From Agmasoma carcini (nom. nud.) (lineage: Eukaryota > Microsporidia > Thelohaniidae), in contig JAOXFI010000032.1 of NCBI GenBank assembly GCA_029232285.1, positions 1 through 41,104 of the forward strand: DNA of 41,104 bases, read 5' to 3'. Below, one piece after another: positions 37,985-41,104 of the stretch. The notes beneath the pieces were generated by a model. The model saw only the letters and a list, made by a program, of their open reading frames with translations, was not told the origin of the DNA and ran no database searches. The position numbers were made by a program, and so were the translations under genes. Numbering within the stretch: position 1 is the first letter of the stretch; each line of letters opens with the position of its first letter.

Positions 37985-38232
37985 TTATAAATATAAAATT
38001 TTTATTATAATATAAAATTTTTATTATAATATATTTATTAAATTTTTTATTATAATTTCTTTAATATAATATTACTTCTACTATAATATTATTACTATAA
38101 TATAATTCTACTATAGTACTCCTTATATTACTTCTACTATAATATTCCTATATTTCCATTTCTTATATTCCTTTATTATAATTTCTTTAATATAAAATTT
38201 TTAATATTTTTTTTAATTTATTAATACAAATT
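37985..38232. repeat. AT-only spacer with TATAATAT-type repeats
   Basis: Words TATAAAATTTTTATTATAA and TACTTCTACTATAATATT recur loosely between the converging 3' ends. Confidence 0.6.
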
Positions 38233-38823
38233 TCAGTTATGAACGCAAAAGTTATACTTCAAAGGATTTTTAGCATATTTTATAACATTTTTAGATATGC
38301 ACAATTTATTACCAATATTATGCTTCATAAAATCTGATGCTTCTTCAATAGCCTTCCCATAACACTTAACAGTCTTATTAACTGTTCTAATGTAATACTT
38401 ACCTTCATTAACTCCTATTCTAGTCTTTATCTTATCATTAATAATGTTGCTATGCAATTGATAGAGCCTTGCTGCTTCAAATGCACTTTCTCTACTCTCA
38501 AATACACACGTAAAAGAATCACCCTCATCACCAACTATTGCCCCTTTATAGTGTGAACATAAATTATTTATAAGATCTCTAAGATTTTTTAATGTTCTTA
38601 AATATATATTAGGATTATTTATAAATAGAGAGGTTGAACCTATGATATCAGTAATGATGATAGTACATTCAGTTAGTCTAATATGAGGCATTTGATTGGT
38701 ATTAGTTATGAATTCATTGTGTTTAAGTGTTTTAGTGTTGGTTATAGTGGTTTTAGGTGAATAAAAGAGATGTTTTATTATATTTGTAAGCTGTTCAATA
38801 AATATCAAAAAAATTTGTAACAT
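38233..38823 (-). CDS. Class III nucleotidyl-cyclase-fold protein, probably catalytically impaired
   Basis: The 196-aa product (ATG at 38823; the codon before is TTG) has a hydrophobic N terminus (LQIFLIFIEQL, possible membrane anchor), a basic linker, and from residue 53 one class III adenylate/guanylate cyclase domain: TIIITDIIGSTSLF, HYKGAIVGDEGDSFTCVFES, AFEAARLYQLHS, KTRIGVNEGK and GNKLCISKNVIKYAKN. Both metal-binding Asp are present (D59 in TDIIGST, D102 in EGDSF). The substrate Lys expected before xxGD is Gly98. In CYGKAIEEASDF the transition-state Asn and Arg of the usual GDxVNxAxR are Glu160 and Asp164. It may be a pseudo-cyclase, a regulator, or half of a heterodimer supplying the metal site. 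The ATG follows AAATTTTTAACCCTTG. Confidence 0.8.
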   Translation of the reverse strand: MLQIFLIFIEQLTNIIKHLFYSPKTTITNTKTLKHNEFITNTNQMPHIRLTECTIIITDIIGSTSLFINNPNIYLRTLKNLRDLINNLCSHYKGAIVGDEGDSFTCVFESRESAFEAARLYQLHSNIINDKIKTRIGVNEGKYYIRTVNKTVKCYGKAIEEASDFMKHNIGNKLCISKNVIKYAKNPLKYNFCVHN

Positions 38824-38894
38824 CAAGGGTTAAAAATTTGCAAGTCTTTATATATTTAATATTAAAAATAATAATTAAAAAATAAACTTACGAA

Positions 38895-38969
38895 ATGGAT
38901 CACATCAAATGGATGTCTATTTTTACTTTAATCAATTTTGTTTGTTTTTGCATAAAAATTTTTAAGTAA
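38895..38969 (+). CDS. Possible 24-aa membrane microprotein
   Basis: An ATG-started frame MDHIKWMSIFTLINFVCFCI with tail KIFK could form one short membrane helix. It lies 72 bp upstream of the cyclase-like start on the other strand. It lacks the AAATTT start signal and may be chance. Confidence 0.15.
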   Translation: MDHIKWMSIFTLINFVCFCIKIFK

Positions 38970-39244
38970 AAAAATTTAATTTATTATAAAAGGAATATTA
39001 TAAAAGAGATATTAATAAGGGAATATTATAAGGGGAATATTTTTATATTATTAAGGAAATATTATAAAAGGAATATTATAAGGGGAATATTAATAAGGGA
39101 ATATTATAAGGGGAATATTATATTATCATTATATTATTATTATTATATTATATTATTATATATTATATTAAAACTTTATATTTACCTTTATATATACCAT
39201 TTTAAAATTTTAAAATTTTTTTATTTTTTCACCTTAAAATTTTT
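38970..39244. repeat. AT repeats upstream of ARV1
   Basis: GGAATATTATAA(A/G)(A/G)GG-type words recur from about 38990 to 39125, followed by TTATTATATTA runs. AAAATTTTT precedes the ARV1 ATG. Confidence 0.75.
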
Positions 39245-39991
39245 ATGGTTTGTGTAGAGTGTGGACTTAAACTAAGAAAAAAAAATTATTGTAATAAATG
39301 CATGCTTATAAGTGATAAATATTACGAATTAAACACAACTTATAAGATAATTGACATGCTTTTACTTAAAAAATCAATATTTAGACATTATTTCATAAAT
39401 AACATATCTTTTTCTAAATGTAATGATAATAATAGTGAAAACGATTATAGTAATAAATATAGTAATAAATATAGTAATAATAATAGTAATAAATATAATA
39501 ATAAATATAGTAATAATTATAATAATAATTATAAAATTATATTTAATTTATTATTATATATTATTTTAATAAAAATAACTAGCATTTATGCATTAAACCT
39601 TCCAAGTCTTCAAATATCAAATAATAATTTTACAATTGATTTTGAATATCAAAATTTTAATTTTCAATTTTTTTTCAATTTTTTAAATTTTTTATTTATA
39701 AAATTATTTTATTATAAAATAAAAACAAAAAAACTTTTATATTTTTACTTAGTAAGTTCATTCTTTAGCTATTCAAGATTGATATTCATTATTTGGGATT
39801 ATAATGAGATTCAACCTTTTATTATTATAGAAATATTGAATTGTATGGCTAATGTTGTAGCTTTAGACTGTCTTAAACATAAATTTAAGCCTTCAAATGT
39901 GGTATTGATCAGTAAAATTTGCAGTTTTTTAATATCTAAAATTTTAATAAAAAAGTGTTATTTTTATACTATTAAAGATATAATAATATAA
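39245..39991 (+). CDS. ARV1: Arv1 ER lipid/GPI homeostasis protein
   Basis: Arv1 is an ER membrane protein needed for sterol and sphingolipid balance and for GPI anchor assembly. The N terminus is the Arv1 homology domain: a zinc ribbon of two Cys pairs (C3/C6 in VCVECG and C16/C19 in YCNKC) followed by DKYYELNTTYKIIDMLLLKK and SIFRHYFINN, the signature ADKY.EYD..I..ID.lLLK..aYRH.l.N. Several membrane helices follow, including a long Phe/Leu/Tyr-rich span (about 140-185). An Asn/Ser/Tyr/Lys low-complexity tract (about 58-96) is inserted after the homology domain. At 248 aa it is shorter than yeast Arv1 (321). The ATG follows CCTTAAAATTTTT. With GWT1 it supports a working GPI pathway. Confidence 0.88.
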   Translation: MVCVECGLKLRKKNYCNKCMLISDKYYELNTTYKIIDMLLLKKSIFRHYFINNISFSKCNDNNSENDYSNKYSNKYSNNNSNKYNNKYSNNYNNNYKIIFNLLLYIILIKITSIYALNLPSLQISNNNFTIDFEYQNFNFQFFFNFLNFLFIKLFYYKIKTKKLLYFYLVSSFFSYSRLIFIIWDYNEIQPFIIIEILNCMANVVALDCLKHKFKPSNVVLISKICSFLISKILIKKCYFYTIKDIII

Positions 39992-40200
39992 TATAATATA
40001 ATAATAGTTATATAGTGATACTAATATAATATAATAATAGTTATATAGTGATACTAATATAATATAATATAATATAATTCTATAATATAATTTTTATTAC
40101 TATAATTCTATAATATAATTTTTATTACTATAATTCTATAATATAATTCTATAATATATTTTTATACTATAATTCTATATAATTTTATATAATTTTATTT
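39988..40200 (+). repeat. 33-bp duplication followed by AATTCTATAATAT repeats
   Basis: A 33-bp unit ending in AGTTATATAGTGATAC is present twice (to 40055). Then about three copies of TATAATATAATTTTTATTAC(TATAATTC) follow. The array starts at the ARV1 stop codon. Confidence 0.85.
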
Positions 40201-40220
40201 TTTATATTATTTTATTCCAT

Positions 40221-40748
40221 ATGAGTCAACAAGATCCTTATTATAACTTAAATAGTAAGAAAAACTACTCCATTCATGAATTATACTCTAGAAAGCTTAA
40301 AGCCATTGTACGTATAAAGGCTGAAAACATTCAAAAATATGTAAAATATATTCGAGATAGAATCGCTCGTAACTCACAAGACATAAAAGACTGCTTTTGC
40401 TGTCTTGATGATCCACGAGTAGTCTTAGGTGTTTACTTTAGAATAGTAACATCTTTTATTGAAAGTACTACCAAAGACCTAACATACCACCACAGAAATA
40501 TTTCAATACTAATGGGCCATATCAACACTGATAACTATTCTAAACTATTTGATGATTATGATAAGCTATCAATCGTTATTTCATACGTAGCTACTGAACA
40601 TCTTGCATCACTTGGTAAATCTTTAGATAATTATCTTGATGATTGTATTTATTTCTCTGGAATAGAATATCTTACTTACTTAATAAAAACATTAACTAAT
40701 GATTTGAACAATCATTTCTATAAATTTATAGAACAAATTGATTTATAA
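40221..40748 (+). CDS. Hypothetical helical protein, 175 aa
   Basis: Not recognised. The ATG at 40221 follows TATTTTATTCCAT. Codon use is distinctly less AT-driven than in the flanks (Arg, Cys, His, Gly present), so it is coding. After a polar start (MSQQDPYYNLNSKKNY) the chain is predicted almost all helical: ELYSRKLKAIVRIKAENIQK, YVKYIRDRIARN, a Cys pair CFCC, VYFRIVTSFIESTTKDL, then LSIVISYVATEHLASLGKSL. There is no membrane span or signal peptide. It could be a subunit of a tethering or coat complex, but nothing beyond helicity supports that. The downstream DNA is minisatellite to the window end. Confidence 0.75.
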   Translation: MSQQDPYYNLNSKKNYSIHELYSRKLKAIVRIKAENIQKYVKYIRDRIARNSQDIKDCFCCLDDPRVVLGVYFRIVTSFIESTTKDLTYHHRNISILMGHINTDNYSKLFDDYDKLSIVISYVATEHLASLGKSLDNYLDDCIYFSGIEYLTYLIKTLTNDLNNHFYKFIEQIDL

Positions 40749-40755
40749 ATAATTA

Positions 40756-41104
40756 TGTAAATATTTTTGATATTTAATTTTTGATATTGATCTTTTTATT
40801 TTTGATATTGAATTTTTATTTTTGATATTTTTATTTTTGATATTGAATTTTTATTTTTGATCTTTTTATTTTTGATATTGAATTCTTTATTTTTGATATT
40901 GAATTTTTATTTTTGATATACATATTTTTATTTTTGATATTAATATTTTTGATATACATATTTTATTTTTGATATTGAATTCTTTATTTTTGATATTGAA
41001 TTTTTATTTTTGATATTAATATTTTTGATATACATATTTTTATTTTTGATATACATATTTTTATTTTTGATATTGAATCTAAGAAAATGTTATATTTTAC
41101 ACAC
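40756..41104 (+). repeat. TTTTTATTTTTGATATTGAA minisatellite
   Basis: About twenty imperfect copies of ATTTTTGATAT units, some with TTGAATTTTT or ATACATATTTTT spacers, fill the window's end. Confidence 0.9.

Overview
The window looks like a microsporidian (fungal lineage) nuclear genome segment. It is very AT-rich, all recognised genes are intronless single ORFs, and the proteins are shortened versions of fungal or animal orthologues (NSF/Sec18, Rad2, Vid27, Doa1, Sec12). An Isd11-like protein points to a mitosomal Fe-S pathway. Start codons mostly follow an AAAATTTT-type block, often with a short C-run (CCC/CCA) just before the ATG, so 5' leaders should be only a few bases long. Several open frames run past the real start through TTG or GTG codons. 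I trimmed these to the first ATG behind the AAATTT block (SEC18, VID27, ISD11, DOA1, the cyclase-like gene and the small acidic gene).

Layout. 1-3.1 kb: decayed Tc1/mariner-like elements, one with recognisable ends (about 1.3 kb). 3.6-10 kb: an orphan gene, minisatellites built on GGTCA/TGATC words, GWT1 (GPI inositol acylation), a TPR protein of Emw1/TTC27 type, and GAPDH. 10.1-14.0 kb: SEC18, TFB5 and RAD2; TFB5 and RAD2 are divergent with only 14 bases between their start codons. 14.1-14.9 kb: a decayed unidentified gene. 15.0-21.3 kb: a small acidic protein, ISD11, VID27, an orphan, a diflavin-reductase-like protein without an FMN domain, a 25-copy decamer satellite and an Exo84-like protein. 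22.4-23.6 kb: SEC12. 24.8-28.1 kb: a 3.2-kb block bounded by inverted repeats of about 230 bp and containing two facing Merlin/IS1595-type transposase relics. 28.2-32.2 kb: DOA1 and an E(z)-type H3K27 methyltransferase. 32.5-35.8 kb: more Merlin relics and several tandem repeats. 35.9-41.1 kb: an INTS4-like HEAT protein, a small class III nucleotidyl-cyclase-fold protein lacking several catalytic residues, ARV1, an orphan helical protein and AT-rich minisatellite.

Shared themes. Secretory and GPI functions dominate (SEC12 for COPII, SEC18 for fusion, EXO84 for exocytosis, GWT1 and ARV1 for GPI/ER lipid). TFB5 and RAD2 form a nucleotide-excision-repair pair. ISD11 and the flavin reductase may both serve Fe-S assembly. 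E(z) and INTS4 are nuclear regulators that many fungi lack. The most notable observations are the 14-bp shared NER promoter, the pseudo-cyclase candidate, the INTS4 and E(z) genes, and the inverted-repeat Merlin block. Identifications rest on reading motifs by eye; no database search was possible.
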